A DNA stretch of 64,000 bases from Flavobacterium cupriresistens (GTDB lineage: Bacteria > Bacteroidota > Bacteroidia > Flavobacteriales > Flavobacteriaceae): the NCBI RefSeq assembly GCF_020911925.1, contig NZ_CP087134.1:2480001-2544000 (forward strand). Reading direction: 5' to 3'. Shown here piece by piece: positions 1 through 8,857 of this stretch. Every line of letters begins with the position of its first letter. The stretch's first letter is position 1. Position numbers and translations under genes: made by a program. The notes under the pieces were generated by a model that was not told where the DNA came from, ran no database searches, and was given only the letters and a program-made list of their open reading frames with translations.

Positions 1-9
1 AAAAAAATT

Positions 10-444
10 ATGAAAACTAATAAAATAATCAAAAAAGGACTTTTTATACTAAGCGGAATATTTGGACTATTTGCAGCCATTTTGCTTTTTCACATTATAA
101 CAGCAAAACCACCGGTTTATGATAGTCCAAATCTGCAGGTAAGCAGAATCGATTTTAGATCAGATATTGATTCTCTTCAGGCCAGACAAATTTGTGCCGA
201 CCTGAGAAGCATAAAAGGCCTGACTTCTGACTCTATTATTGTTAAAAGAAATGTTGTGGTGTATTTCCACAACAATAAAATTACAAACTCTGAGAAAGTT
301 TTCAATGAACTGATGGCTAAAGGGCGTTATGATGCCCAGCGTTATATACTGCCGGCAAATTTAGCAGACAAAGAAGTGTGTCCTATGGATCAAAATAGCT
401 TGAGTTATAAATTATCTCAAAAAATAAATCGTTTTTTTAATTAA
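10..444 (+). CDS. Small membrane-anchored protein, possibly HMA-like fold
   Basis: No firm family. The N-terminus is basic and followed by one hydrophobic segment (about residues 10-31), which fits a signal anchor. The remaining ~110 residues show an alternation of short strands and helices: an N-terminal 'SRIDFRSDID' strand, a helix, a 'GLTSDSIIVKRNVVVYFHNN' stretch and a final 'RYDAQRYIL'. That pattern resembles the ferredoxin-like fold of heavy-metal-associated domains, but the metal-binding CxxC is absent, so metal binding is not supported. The stop codon is 20 bases before the next gene, a haemoglobin-like lipoprotein, so the two are probably cotranscribed. The start is the ATG at position 10; upstream sequence is outside the window. 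Confidence 0.6.
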   Translation: MKTNKIIKKGLFILSGIFGLFAAILLFHIITAKPPVYDSPNLQVSRIDFRSDIDSLQARQICADLRSIKGLTSDSIIVKRNVVVYFHNNKITNSEKVFNELMAKGRYDAQRYILPANLADKEVCPMDQNSLSYKLSQKINRFFN

Positions 445-464
445 CCCTTTAATACCTTAAATTT

Positions 465-1058
465 ATGAAAATTTACTCAAAACTTACACTTAGTGTATTA
501 CTTGCTGCATCTGCAGCTATGATTTCCTGCAGCAGTAATGACGACGAAACCCCTGCACCTCCTGTAAAGGCATCAATCTATGAACGCTTAGGCGGGACTA
601 AAATGGTTTCCGATCCGGATAATTCCGGGCAGATGATTGAACAGGGACGTTTGAGTTTCCGCAAAGTGGTAAACTCTGCAATAGGCTTAATTGTTGCTGA
701 CGTTCAATCGAATGCATCAGGAAATCTGCAGGCTCATTTTGCCCCTTTATTAGCAGAAACGGGAAATACCCAAGCTACCAATATTGCTAAATTATCAGAT
801 AATCTGACTGATTTCTTTTCGTTTAACACAGGAGGTACCAATGCTGTAAATACATATTCAGGTTTGAGTATGTCAGCTGCGCATGATCCTGCAAAAAATC
901 CTCGTATGGGAACAAAATCAAGCAGTGCGGATTATACAAAATTCGAAGGTTATGTAGGAGCAGCTGCAAATGCAAACGGCGTTGCTTCAAATACAGAGCT
1001 TTATACTGATATAGTTGCTGTTTTGGAATCATTGAGAACTCCTATAGTTCAAAAATAA
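465..1058 (+). CDS. Lipoprotein resembling a group 1 truncated haemoglobin
   Basis: A lipoprotein signal peptide ends at a lipobox with Cys22, followed by a Ser/Asp-rich linker. The mature part begins with 'SIYERLGG', the typical opening of truncated haemoglobins, and later has 'TGGTNAVNTYSGLSMSAAH', which matches the region before and including the proximal haem-binding His (here His140). The C-terminal 'LYTDIVAVLESLRTPIV' also fits the last globin helix. The central part is less like known globins, so haem binding is inferred. A globin attached to the cell envelope could bind oxygen or nitric oxide outside the cytoplasm. It follows the small membrane protein by 20 bases and is ended by a strong terminator hairpin. 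Haemoglobin-like fold: fairly sure; function: open. Confidence 0.7.
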   Translation: MKIYSKLTLSVLLAASAAMISCSSNDDETPAPPVKASIYERLGGTKMVSDPDNSGQMIEQGRLSFRKVVNSAIGLIVADVQSNASGNLQAHFAPLLAETGNTQATNIAKLSDNLTDFFSFNTGGTNAVNTYSGLSMSAAHDPAKNPRMGTKSSSADYTKFEGYVGAAANANGVASNTELYTDIVAVLESLRTPIVQK

Positions 1059-1070
1059 TTTTCTTCTCAA

Positions 1071-1099
1071 AACGCTGCCTGAAAAAGGCAGCGTTTTTA
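1071..1099 (+). terminator. Rho-independent terminator
   Basis: The arms AACGCTGCC (1071-1079) and GGCAGCGTT (1087-1095) pair perfectly around a 7-base loop and run into a short T stretch. It lies 12 bases after the stop of the haemoglobin-like lipoprotein gene. Confidence 0.9.
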
Positions 1100-1314
1100 T
1101 ATTTCGATACTATTTGCAGTGTCACACTCTTTAAAATATTTATAGAATCATTATATAAATATTTTGAAAGTCCGATATTGTGTATAATAGCATGAAATTA
1201 TTTAAAATCGCCAATTTGAATCAATTTATTCGGCAGCGATAATTAAGTCCTTATAGCGCTGTTATATAAATTAGCCAGTAATAATTTTTTGAACTTTTTA
1301 AGCAGAGCATTAAT

Positions 1315-2619
1315 ATGGAAAACTTTAATATGTCCAGATCCGCCACTTTTTACGCATTAGGTTTAAGTTACAAAAAAGCAGATGCAGAAATAAGAGGAAA
1401 GTTTAGTTTAGATACTAAAGCACAATCTGATTTATTGATACAGGCCAAAGCAGAAGGCATAGAATCACTGATTGTGACTTCTACCTGCAATAGAACTGAA
1501 ATTTATGGTTTTGCCTATCATCCTTATGAGCTCATCAAATTGCTTTGCCAAAACAGCAATGGTTCTGTAGAAGAATTTCAAACAGTGTCTTATATATATA
1601 AGAATGAAGAAGCTGTTAACCATATGTTTCGAGTGGGAACAGGTTTAGACAGCCAGATTCTGGGTGATTTTGAAATTATCAGCCAGATTAAAACTGCCTT
1701 TAATCATAGTAAACAAGAAGGTTTGGTAAATACTTTTCTGGACCGTTTGGTAAATACTGTTATTCAGGCGAGCAAAAAAGTTAAAACAGAGACTAGAATT
1801 TCTTCTGGAGCAACATCGGTTTCTTTTGCATCAGTGCAGTATATTATCCGAAATGTAGCAGATATTGGAAATAAAAATATTTTGTTATTCGGAACGGGCA
1901 AAATAGGAAGAAATACTTGCGAAAACTTAGTAAAACATACTAAAAACAGTCATATTGCTCTTATAAACAGAACAAAAAATAAAGCCGAATTACTGGCTGG
2001 AAAACTGAATGTTATTGTAAAAGATTACGACGATTTGGAAGAAGAACTACAGCAGGCAGATGTGCTGGTTGTAGCTACAGGATCACAAAACCCGACTATT
2101 GACAAAACATCTCTTAATTTAAAGAAACCCTTATTGATTCTGGACTTATCCATTCCAAGAAATGTAAATACAAATGTAGAGGAAATACCCGGTGTAACTT
2201 TAATACATCTGGATAATTTATCTCAAATAACTGATGACACACTGGAAAGAAGAAAACAACACATTCCTGCTGCAGAAGCTATTATTGATGATATGAAATT
2301 AGAATTGAATACATGGGTAAACGGTCGGAAATGTGCACCAACTATTCATGCATTAAAATCGAAATTAAATGATATTGTATCGGCTGAATTTGCTTTCCAA
2401 AAAAAGAAAACAGCTAATTTTGATGATGTTCAGATGGATTTGATCAGTTCCAGAATTATTCAAAAATTAACAAACCATTTTGCAAGTCATTTAAAAAATG
2501 AAAATACTTCTCTGGATCAAAGCATTGAATTTATTGAAAAAGTATTTCACATAGGGGAGCTTGCGCCAAACAGGTCTTATTCTCCAGTAGAAGAAAAATA
2601 CAAAATTAAACTTTCATAG
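1315..2619 (+). CDS. hemA: Glutamyl-tRNA reductase
   Basis: Catalyses the NADPH-dependent reduction of glutamyl-tRNA(Glu) to glutamate-1-semialdehyde, the first committed step of C5-pathway haem synthesis in the cytoplasm. The catalytic Cys58 lies in 'TSTCNRTE', the family signature. A Rossmann nucleotide-binding segment 'LLFGTGKIGRN' is near residues 192-202, and the C-terminal helical dimerisation domain is present. The length of 434 aa is normal. I chose the ATG at 1315; a second in-frame ATG six codons later is also possible. No other haem-pathway gene (hemC, hemD, hemE) is adjacent, so this copy stands alone, next to a haemoglobin-like gene. Whether the genome has a second hemA in a larger haem cluster cannot be seen here. 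Confidence 0.95.
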   Translation: MENFNMSRSATFYALGLSYKKADAEIRGKFSLDTKAQSDLLIQAKAEGIESLIVTSTCNRTEIYGFAYHPYELIKLLCQNSNGSVEEFQTVSYIYKNEEAVNHMFRVGTGLDSQILGDFEIISQIKTAFNHSKQEGLVNTFLDRLVNTVIQASKKVKTETRISSGATSVSFASVQYIIRNVADIGNKNILLFGTGKIGRNTCENLVKHTKNSHIALINRTKNKAELLAGKLNVIVKDYDDLEEELQQADVLVVATGSQNPTIDKTSLNLKKPLLILDLSIPRNVNTNVEEIPGVTLIHLDNLSQITDDTLERRKQHIPAAEAIIDDMKLELNTWVNGRKCAPTIHALKSKLNDIVSAEFAFQKKKTANFDDVQMDLISSRIIQKLTNHFASHLKNENTSLDQSIEFIEKVFHIGELAPNRSYSPVEEKYKIKLS

Positions 2620-4450
2620 ATATTCTTTTTTCAGGCGGATGAAAGGATATGAGTTATGATATACTTGACAGTAATGGACATACCGGTACACTACTATTGC
2701 GGCTGGCTTTACTTCGGTTCGAATAGGCGTCTGATAAATCGGTAATCCGTATTGGAAGTCAGAATTGAGAATCCCGGCAGTATTTATTCAGATTCCAAAG
2801 TTTTTCGATCGTTTATTTTCTCCATATGGTATTGGTAAAGCCATTTTTCCATTCTTTGAAGCAACTGGATTTCTTTAGGGCCGCCTTAAGGGTCTGGAAG
2901 CCCTTTGTGATGGTACTGCTGTAATTGAATTTGCCCTGCTCAAAGCGGCAGGTAACGCCTGGCAGCTCATTATGGGAAATCATTCAAGCTGTCTGTAATT
3001 GTTTTTAAAGTTTGGGATTGCTTACAGGTAACCCCAAATATTGATGCTGATTTGAATTGTGTCTGCTGGACTTCTTTTTACTTCAGGATTAATCTACAGC
3101 TGTTATTGCAGCACTGTTTGAGTTTTCCCTTACAAGCCTGGGAAATCTGGATAAAACCCGCCAAACACTGAAAAAGCATTAGGCGGGGTGTCCATAAACA
3201 TAATCTTCCATTTTATGTTTACTTAATTATCTAAAGAGCTGTAATTCTCCTCTGCGGGCTGTGTTCTTTAATAGCTTTGCACTAAAAAAAACTATTTAAG
3301 GATCGGCATGCTCTGCATCACCAAAAATATACTATGCTTAACAGCTGCGGTTTTAGTCTGCTCTTGTATTATTACAAAAGCATCCTTAAATTGTAAAGTG
3401 CGGCAATGCAAGGTATCTAAAAATAATCAAGTTACAGCATCACTCCCAAAAATAAACGCACGGGTTATGATTGTTTTATGGCGCTAGCCGTGTTTTGATT
3501 CTCTTATTGTCTTATATAGGCATCATTGCTTTTCTTTTGAGAAAAGGCACTTTATGTGTGTTGTTTCACGGGCAAAGGCAGCTCCGTGTCCCCATTGCAA
3601 TAGCAGGGCGGGGCTATCAAAGCAGCCGGCATTGTAATTCGCTCCACCAGCAGTGATCCTGCAAATATCCGAAGGGCATCAGAACTCGGCGCCACATTCT
3701 ACGCGGTAAAACCCAATTGTTTTATTTCTAATCAATACTCAATTTTTGTTTTTTTTAAGTACTGCGGCTCTTTATACTAATAAAAAAATAGAGGTGTAAA
3801 GATGTTTGCTTATCGATTTAAACAGATTATTTAAGGTTTCTTTCCTTCTTTGTATTCTAAATTAGTATGCCAAATTGATTCTGATAACCCTAATTTATTA
3901 AGTGAATTAATGATAAGTTTTAATTTACCTACTAAACATTGAAATACTAAGAAGTAAATAACTTTACACTTCTATAAAAAAAATAAAGGCTGATAATAAA
4001 AAGAGAGGCTAATTGTGTTCAGTTGGCGCCTTTTGGCTGTGGTGAGCCAAAAAGGACAGATTACTATAAATTTTGTGAAAAATTTGAAGAGATTGGCTTA
4101 CAGGATGCTGGGGATGTCTTTATATCTCTTCAGTATTTTGGTTTGGATGTCCTGTTGAGGATTGATAGAAAAATTACCAATAGTTCTTTTTGAAATTTTG
4201 TTCAATTTTTGAATAAAAAGATTTCTAAACAAATAAGTAATGACTAGCTAAAATTATAAACCACCATCATCAAATGACTTTGTTGGTTTTTTTATGAATC
4301 TGGTTGGAATTGGCATTGTAAATATTTTAGAAAGAATTATTTACTTGAGCCATGCATGAGTTTCTTTAAATCCTATTGTAAATTAGCTGGATAATTTTTT
4401 GATAGCTGATTTCTTTCACATTAATATTGCAGATTCGATAGAACCGAATT
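2620..4450. other. Gene-poor, decayed region
   Basis: No convincing intact gene in 1.8 kb. Base composition in 2640-3720 is noticeably more GC-rich than the flanks and is broken by many stops in all frames, as expected for former coding DNA. One recognisable relic is the response-regulator fragment at 3604-3780. Reading the minus strand around 2815-3000 gives a run of about 55 codons without stops that I cannot assign. On the plus strand 3987-4193 there is another open stretch of ~68 codons with no usable start. The short open frame 3308-3487 (59 codons, hydrophobic start) is probably chance. From about 3780 to 4450 the DNA is very AT-rich and looks non-coding. Confidence 0.6.
3604..3780 (+). 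pseudogene. Response-regulator receiver domain remnant
   Basis: The frame opening after a stop at 3601 reads 'GIVIRSTSSDPANIRRASEL' and then 'GATFYAVKP' before running off into unrelated sequence and a stop at 3778. The 'TSSDPANIRRASELGA..Y.VKP' pattern matches the end of CheY-type receiver domains, with the conserved Thr/Ser-rich strand, the 'A.ELGA' helix and the Lys-Pro pair. The phosphoacceptor Asp part and the rest of the domain are missing or destroyed upstream, and no start codon is usable. It is a short relic of a two-component gene, unlikely to make a functional product. Confidence 0.55.
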
Positions 4451-5233
4451 TTATGCTATTTTCCATGAATTAGCAGTGGAAAGCAATTCTTTATTTATAC
4501 CACATTGAAAGGAGTTGCTGGAAGACTTTATGGATTTTCTCAAATCAGTATACAGTTGACTGTCAATTTGTATTTCTTCTAATAGTGCTCCTAATAATGC
4601 TCTGACTTTTGGAGGATAAGAAAGTCCGTAATTAATTAGATTTTTTATCTCTACTGTAGTGAAATTATGAAATTCTTTTTTTAAATATCCCAGTGCCTCT
4701 TTTTTTTGAAGCCCTGGGATAATATTTAAATCTTTGATTACGTCGAGCAGCTCTAAATATTTTATAGCATTAGAGCTGACTTGAACATAACTTTTAGATG
4801 GTTTTAGTGTTACACTGCCTATTTTACCTTTAATTTGTTTATCAAGAGAAGCTATGTGGATAAAACTAGGAGTATCGGGTATTAAGCCTAATCTATTGTA
4901 TAATCTAATTCCGGTTACATATGCAACTTGTTCCTCTTTTTTAAATAAATAAAGGTCAAGTAGTAAGTTCTCTTTAGGTTTTTGCTCACCAAATGCAGAA
5001 AATATTGGTTTGTAGTAGTACCCTTTTTTAGCTCTTTTTATTATTCCTTTACCAGATAATCTGCTTAATACTTTATATCCTGCGATAGCTTCAGATGAAC
5101 TTAATTCAAAAATTTCGTACCCAAATAAATCACCTTTATTGATTTGGTTTATTTTATTTATTATTTTATTTGTTACTTTGATAATCGAATATTGAAAAAA
5201 TAGCCAGGGCGAGTTTTTTTTAAATTGGTCCAA
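4451..5233 (-). CDS. AbiEi-like antitoxin/DUF6088-type transcriptional regulator, orphan
   Basis: The N-terminal ~80 residues look like the winged-helix of type IV AbiEi-type antitoxins: 'NQINKGDLFGYEIFEL', then a helix and 'LSRLSGKGIIKRAKKGYYYKP'. The rest, with 'VAYVTGIRLYNRLGLIPDTP', matches the DUF6088/AbiEi C-terminal domain. In AbiE systems the antitoxin is a repressor and works with an AbiEii nucleotidyltransferase toxin encoded just downstream. No such gene is present: the next 600 bases on this strand have no open frame of any size. The frame has no ATG; I take the TTG at 5233 as start, since a stop lies four codons upstream. It begins 17 bases after the DUF3570 gene ends. Confidence 0.7.
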   Translation of the reverse strand: MDQFKKNSPWLFFQYSIIKVTNKIINKINQINKGDLFGYEIFELSSSEAIAGYKVLSRLSGKGIIKRAKKGYYYKPIFSAFGEQKPKENLLLDLYLFKKEEQVAYVTGIRLYNRLGLIPDTPSFIHIASLDKQIKGKIGSVTLKPSKSYVQVSSNAIKYLELLDVIKDLNIIPGLQKKEALGYLKKEFHNFTTVEIKNLINYGLSYPPKVRALLGALLEEIQIDSQLYTDLRKSIKSSSNSFQCGINKELLSTANSWKIA

Positions 5234-5250
5234 TTTAATGACTTAATTTT

Positions 5251-6436
5251 TTACTTGTACTTGATATTGATACTGATAATATCAGAAGTCATATTAGTTG
5301 TTCTGGTATAATGCCCATAACGAATCTCTAAAGTATTCCAGTGTTTAAGACCAAAAATTCCATTAAGAGGAGTAAATTTCATTCCCATTCCAAAGAAACT
5401 GCTGTCGAATTTAGATAAATCATAGTTGCTTGTGTAATATTCATCGGCTGCAGTATGTTCGCCATACGGTTTAAAATATTTCGTTCCTGTTTGGGTGTAA
5501 TACCTGTAAAACGGACTCAGTGATAATGCCTGAGTTAATTTTACAGGAATCTCAAGATCGGCTGTATGTGCTCTGAGGCTCCAGTCATCCGTATAATATC
5601 TGTAATAAGCCCTAATGATTACATTATCTCCCAGGAAATAACTGGCCCTGATTCCCAATGGAATTTTGAGTCTGGTATCGGGCATTTTTTCCTGATGAAC
5701 AGATCCGTCTGCAAAATAAACCCTGTGAAAAGGAAGGCTTAAATAACCGTTTTGGCTGATAACATCACCTACAAGCATTACCTGCAGATTTTTATTAACC
5801 ATCTGAGAATAGCTTAAAGTTCCTGCAAAAGTATTTCTATTGGCGCTGCCGTAACCTTCACCTCTCGAAGTGCGAAGCTCAACAGGTTCAATCAGTTTTA
5901 ACTGATCGATAAAGGTTTGGAATTTGGCTGTAAATTCTCCGTTTCTGTCTTTTGTTTTTTGCGAAAAACTGATATTTCCTCCAAAAGACTGGTAATCAAA
6001 TTCAGTCGATGACGAAACGCCGATTCCAAGTGTTCTTCCCTTCGCTTCGTTTTCTCTCAGATATGTCAAAGAAGGATAAAAGCGATTGTCTGAAGAGGAT
6101 GCAGATGAATTCGCGCTCAAATCAATCATATCTGATGAGGCAGAGGTATAATGATCAATACCAGCTTCAATATCAAAGGTATGTTTGATTCCGGTTTCTC
6201 CGTATTTTACCAATTTTACATCAATGGTATTGGCAATATCGGTCAGATGTTCAGAGCCAATTCCTCCTGTAACGGCTGAATTGTCTCCGTTTTGTTTATA
6301 ATAACTGGAAACCAGATTTACTTCTATCCAGTTTTAGTTTTTTGCTTTTATAGCTTGTAGAATCTGTAGGAACATTTTGTGCTCTTGCCTGAAATAATCC
6401 CAATAAGGCAAATCCTGTAATGAATATTCTTTTCAT
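5251..6436 (-). pseudogene. DUF3570 outer-membrane beta-barrel protein, frameshifted
   Basis: Reading from the ATG at 6436 gives a signal peptide ('MKRIFITGFALLGLFQARAQ') and then 'KSKKLKLD', after which the frame hits a stop. Removing one base (the T at 6325 on the plus strand) restores 'KLKLDEVNLVSSYYKQNG' and joins it to the long downstream frame (6213-5251), giving an intact protein of about 394 aa. The long part is rich in alternating amphipathic strands with Tyr and Gly turns and ends in an aromatic/hydrophobic strand ('SINIKYK'), as expected for an outer-membrane barrel. DUF3570 proteins regularly sit beside DUF4266, ApbE and a thioredoxin, as here. The one-base insertion may be real inactivation or a sequencing error. 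Confidence 0.8.
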
Positions 6437-6454
6437 TTTTTAATGGTATGAAAA

Positions 6455-6688
6455 TTAGTTACAGCCGCAGCCGCCGCCGCTTTTTCCTGCATTTGCTCCG
6501 GAAGCTCCTTCACGGTAGGATTGAAAACTAAGTTCTGTTTTTTCAATTTTCCTGTTGGAAAGGACCATTTCAGAATCGTTGATTTTTCCTTTCTGGTATT
6601 CTTTTACCGATGTGCAGGAGGTGAGTAGAATGCCCGTAAAAGCAATGCTGCATAACAGTACGAACACTTTTTGTTTTGGCTTTTTCAT
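6455..6688 (-). CDS. DUF4266 small lipoprotein ending in Cys-Gly-Cys-Asn
   Basis: A 77-residue protein with a lipoprotein signal peptide (lipobox 'LLTSC', Cys25), a short charged middle and a glycine-rich tail ending 'GGGCGCN'. This matches DUF4266 proteins, whose function is not established to my knowledge. The two terminal cysteines could bind a metal or be a modification site, which is inference. Its ATG overlaps the stop of the ApbE gene (ATGA), so the two are translationally coupled, and the DUF3570 barrel gene starts 18 bases downstream. The conserved neighbourhood suggests one envelope-associated redox or metal system. Confidence 0.85.
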   Translation of the reverse strand: MKKPKQKVFVLLCSIAFTGILLTSCTSVKEYQKGKINDSEMVLSNRKIEKTELSFQSYREGASGANAGKSGGGCGCN

Positions 6689-7635
6689 TTCAAGTTAATG
6701 TTTTTGGAGGTGTAAATTTTATTGTTGTCGTCGATGATAATACAATATAGATCTGCTATCTGATCTATTAAAAACAAGCCTGCTTTAATACCCATAACCG
6801 CTATTGGAGTTGCCATTGCATCTGCAAATTCTGCGTTTGAGCTAATGATGGTGACACTTTTAATTCCGGTTATCGGGAGTCCTGTTTTTGGGTCAATGGT
6901 ATGCGAATATTTTTTGCCGTTAATAGTTACGAACTTTTCATAATTTCCAGATGTTGCCACTGCTTTATTGGAAATTTCCATATAAGAGAATGCTGCATTT
7001 GGAGCATCAGGATCGGCTACGCCAATCGTCCATTTTCTACCATCGGGCTGTAATCCCCAGGCCGAAAGATCTCCGCTGGCATTAATAATTCCGCTTTCAA
7101 CATAATGATTTAAGAGCACCTGCTTCGCCATTTCAGCAGCATATCCTTTTCCGATTCCGCCAAAACCAATTCGCATTCCCTTTTCTCTCAATAATACGGT
7201 TGAGTTTTCTTTATCTAAAATGATATTTCTATAATCAATAAGGTGTACCATTTTGAGCGCTGTTTCGGCATCTGGTAATTGGGTCATTGTTTTATCAAAA
7301 TTCCATAGACTTTTATCGATACTTCCGTAAGAAATATCAAAGGCACCTTGCGTAATTTTCGAAATCCCGATACATCTTTCGATAAGATTAAAAACTTCCA
7401 GGTCTACTTTAACAGGACGGGTTCCCGCATTTTCGTTAATCAGGTTGGTTTGGCTGTCATTTTTATAAGTAGTCAAAAGTTTTTCGATGCGTCTGATTTC
7501 TTCAATAGCAAGGTTAATACTCTTATTTCCAATATGCTCATTTTCTGCCACAACAGTAATAGTAAAGTTGTTTCCCATGAGTTTAAGGGATTGCGAGTAC
7601 TTCTGTTTTTTAAGTATGTTACTTTTTGCTATCAC
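6685..7635 (-). CDS. apbE: FAD:protein FMN transferase (ApbE family)
   Basis: ApbE enzymes use FAD to attach FMN covalently to a Thr/Ser of target redox proteins. Seen here: 'LMGNNFTITVVAENE' at the start of the domain, 'GIGKGYAAEMAKQ', 'ASGDLSAWG', 'ATSGNYEKF' with 'YSHTIDPKTGLPI', and 'AEFADAMATPIAVMG', the usual ApbE motifs including the metal-binding Asp near the C-terminus. Length 316 aa is normal. Most ApbE proteins are exported, but no signal peptide is visible. The start used is a GTG that overlaps the thioredoxin gene by 17 bases; no ATG occurs until the 'LMGNN' methionine, so the true start is uncertain. The enzyme's flavinylated target is not obvious in the cluster. Confidence 0.9.
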   Translation of the reverse strand: MIAKSNILKKQKYSQSLKLMGNNFTITVVAENEHIGNKSINLAIEEIRRIEKLLTTYKNDSQTNLINENAGTRPVKVDLEVFNLIERCIGISKITQGAFDISYGSIDKSLWNFDKTMTQLPDAETALKMVHLIDYRNIILDKENSTVLLREKGMRIGFGGIGKGYAAEMAKQVLLNHYVESGIINASGDLSAWGLQPDGRKWTIGVADPDAPNAAFSYMEISNKAVATSGNYEKFVTINGKKYSHTIDPKTGLPITGIKSVTIISSNAEFADAMATPIAVMGIKAGLFLIDQIADLYCIIIDDNNKIYTSKNINLK

Positions 7636-8053
7636 AGATTGCTTTTATTTCTGCTGTCCACTGCTCAGGTGAAGTTTCAGGTTTTCCGTGCCAGGTTTTT
7701 AATACTTTTCCATCAGCATCCAAAAGCAGTGTTAGAGGGAAGCTTCCTTCTTTATTGTAGATTTCGGCTAAATCCTCATTACGTTTGATCTGCTCTGGAG
7801 TTCCAATGTTTTTTTTCTTTCTTGGAAAATCAGCATTAACCAGTACCAGATTGTCATTGGCCATTTCTGTGAATGTTTGACTTTCCAGATAGTCTCTGCG
7901 AAGCACAATACAAGGCCCGCACCAGTCTGAACCGGAGAAGTTGAGTAGAATTAATTCGTGCTTTTCCTTTGCTATTTTTTTTGCATTGGTAAAGTCAGGT
8001 TCCCAGTTGATGGGAAGCACCGTCATTAAAAGGAACATTGTAATTAGTTTCAT
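7619..8053 (-). CDS. Exported thioredoxin-family protein
   Basis: The first 15 residues form a short hydrophobic signal segment. The thioredoxin fold follows, with the redox motif W44-C45-G46-P47-C48 in 'NFSGSDWCGPC' and the cis-proline in 'GSFPLTLLLDADGK'. It probably acts as a periplasmic or envelope thiol-disulfide reductase or oxidase. It is the first gene of the thioredoxin-ApbE-DUF4266-DUF3570 run, so its likely role is to keep cysteines of partner proteins, perhaps the CGCN tail of the DUF4266 lipoprotein, in the right state; that partner assignment is inference. Confidence 0.88.
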   Translation of the reverse strand: MKLITMFLLMTVLPINWEPDFTNAKKIAKEKHELILLNFSGSDWCGPCIVLRRDYLESQTFTEMANDNLVLVNADFPRKKKNIGTPEQIKRNEDLAEIYNKEGSFPLTLLLDADGKVLKTWHGKPETSPEQWTAEIKAICDSKK

Positions 8054-8158
8054 TTTGCAGTTTGTTTTTAGATATATACGAAATAACGAATTGTCGGGTA
8101 TCTTATTTTTTGTATTTGCTTAAGATTGGATTAAATTTTAAATTTAAATAACTGTTTT

Positions 8159-8848
8159 CTACGCAGTCTGAACACCAAAAAGATATCCTACGAGTGCCGA
8201 CATTACCATGGCAAAAGTACCCCAGACGCAGATACGCAATACTGCTTTTAAAGTATGGGATCCGCCTGCTTTAGCAGCAAGTATTCCTGATAGTGCCAAA
8301 AAGAGTATTGAGAAACCGTACTGGTAAAAAACCATTTGTTTTAAGGGAGCAAAAATAGCGACCAAAAGCGGTAATAAACCTCCAATAATAAAGGATATCG
8401 CTGATGCAAAAGCTGCTGTCAGCGGATTTGCCTGCGTAATTTCATTAATGCCGAGTTCATCACGCGCATGAGCTTCTAGAGCATCATGAGCCGTTAATTC
8501 AACAGCAACCTGTCTGGCCAGTTCTTTATTTAAACCTCTCTGGATATAAATATCCATTAGTTCTTCAAGTTCTTCTTCGGGCATGGTTTCAAGGGCTGTT
8601 TTTTCTCTTTTCAAATCGGCAGTTTCTACATCAGACTGGGAACTTACCGATACGTATTCACCTGCCGCCATAGAAAGCGCACCGGCTACTAAGCCCGCTA
8701 CTGCAGCCAGTAAAATAGGCTCTCTGGTAACACTTGCAGCCGCAACGCCAATGGTTAAACTGGTAGTGGATAAAATTCCGTCATTTGCGCCCAGAACAGC
8801 TGCCCTGAGCCATCCGCTTCTGTTGATATAATGATTTTCATCGTGCAT
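8159..8848 (-). CDS. VIT1/CCC1-family transporter
   Basis: An inner-membrane protein of 229 aa with the VIT-family pattern: 'RSGWLRAAVLGANDGILSTTSL' at the N-terminus, a 'GLVAGALSMAAGEYVSVSSQ' helix, a long cytoplasmic Glu-rich helical hairpin (about residues 75-130, including 'EEELEELMDIYIQRGL'), then three more hydrophobic helices. Family members export Fe2+ or Mn2+ from the cytosol in exchange for protons, and the Glu-rich hairpin collects the metal. It lies among other genes with possible metal roles (efflux operon upstream, DUF4266 cassette downstream). Spacing on both sides (105 bases downstream, about 10 bases to the next gene upstream) allows cotranscription with the upstream small gene. 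Confidence 0.9.
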   Translation of the reverse strand: MHDENHYINRSGWLRAAVLGANDGILSTTSLTIGVAAASVTREPILLAAVAGLVAGALSMAAGEYVSVSSQSDVETADLKREKTALETMPEEELEELMDIYIQRGLNKELARQVAVELTAHDALEAHARDELGINEITQANPLTAAFASAISFIIGGLLPLLVAIFAPLKQMVFYQYGFSILFLALSGILAAKAGGSHTLKAVLRICVWGTFAMVMSALVGYLFGVQTA

Positions 8849-8857
8849 AATTCTAAT

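Noticed and set aside
3308..3487. 59-codon open frame with a hydrophobic start
   Set aside because: Looks like a signal peptide by eye but lies in decayed DNA and leads to no domain.
3471..3656. 61-codon open frame in the graveyard
   Set aside because: Overlaps the receiver-domain relic in another frame; no support as a gene.
3987..4193. Open stretch of about 68 codons without start
   Set aside because: No start codon and no recognisable domain; may be a relic but cannot be supported.
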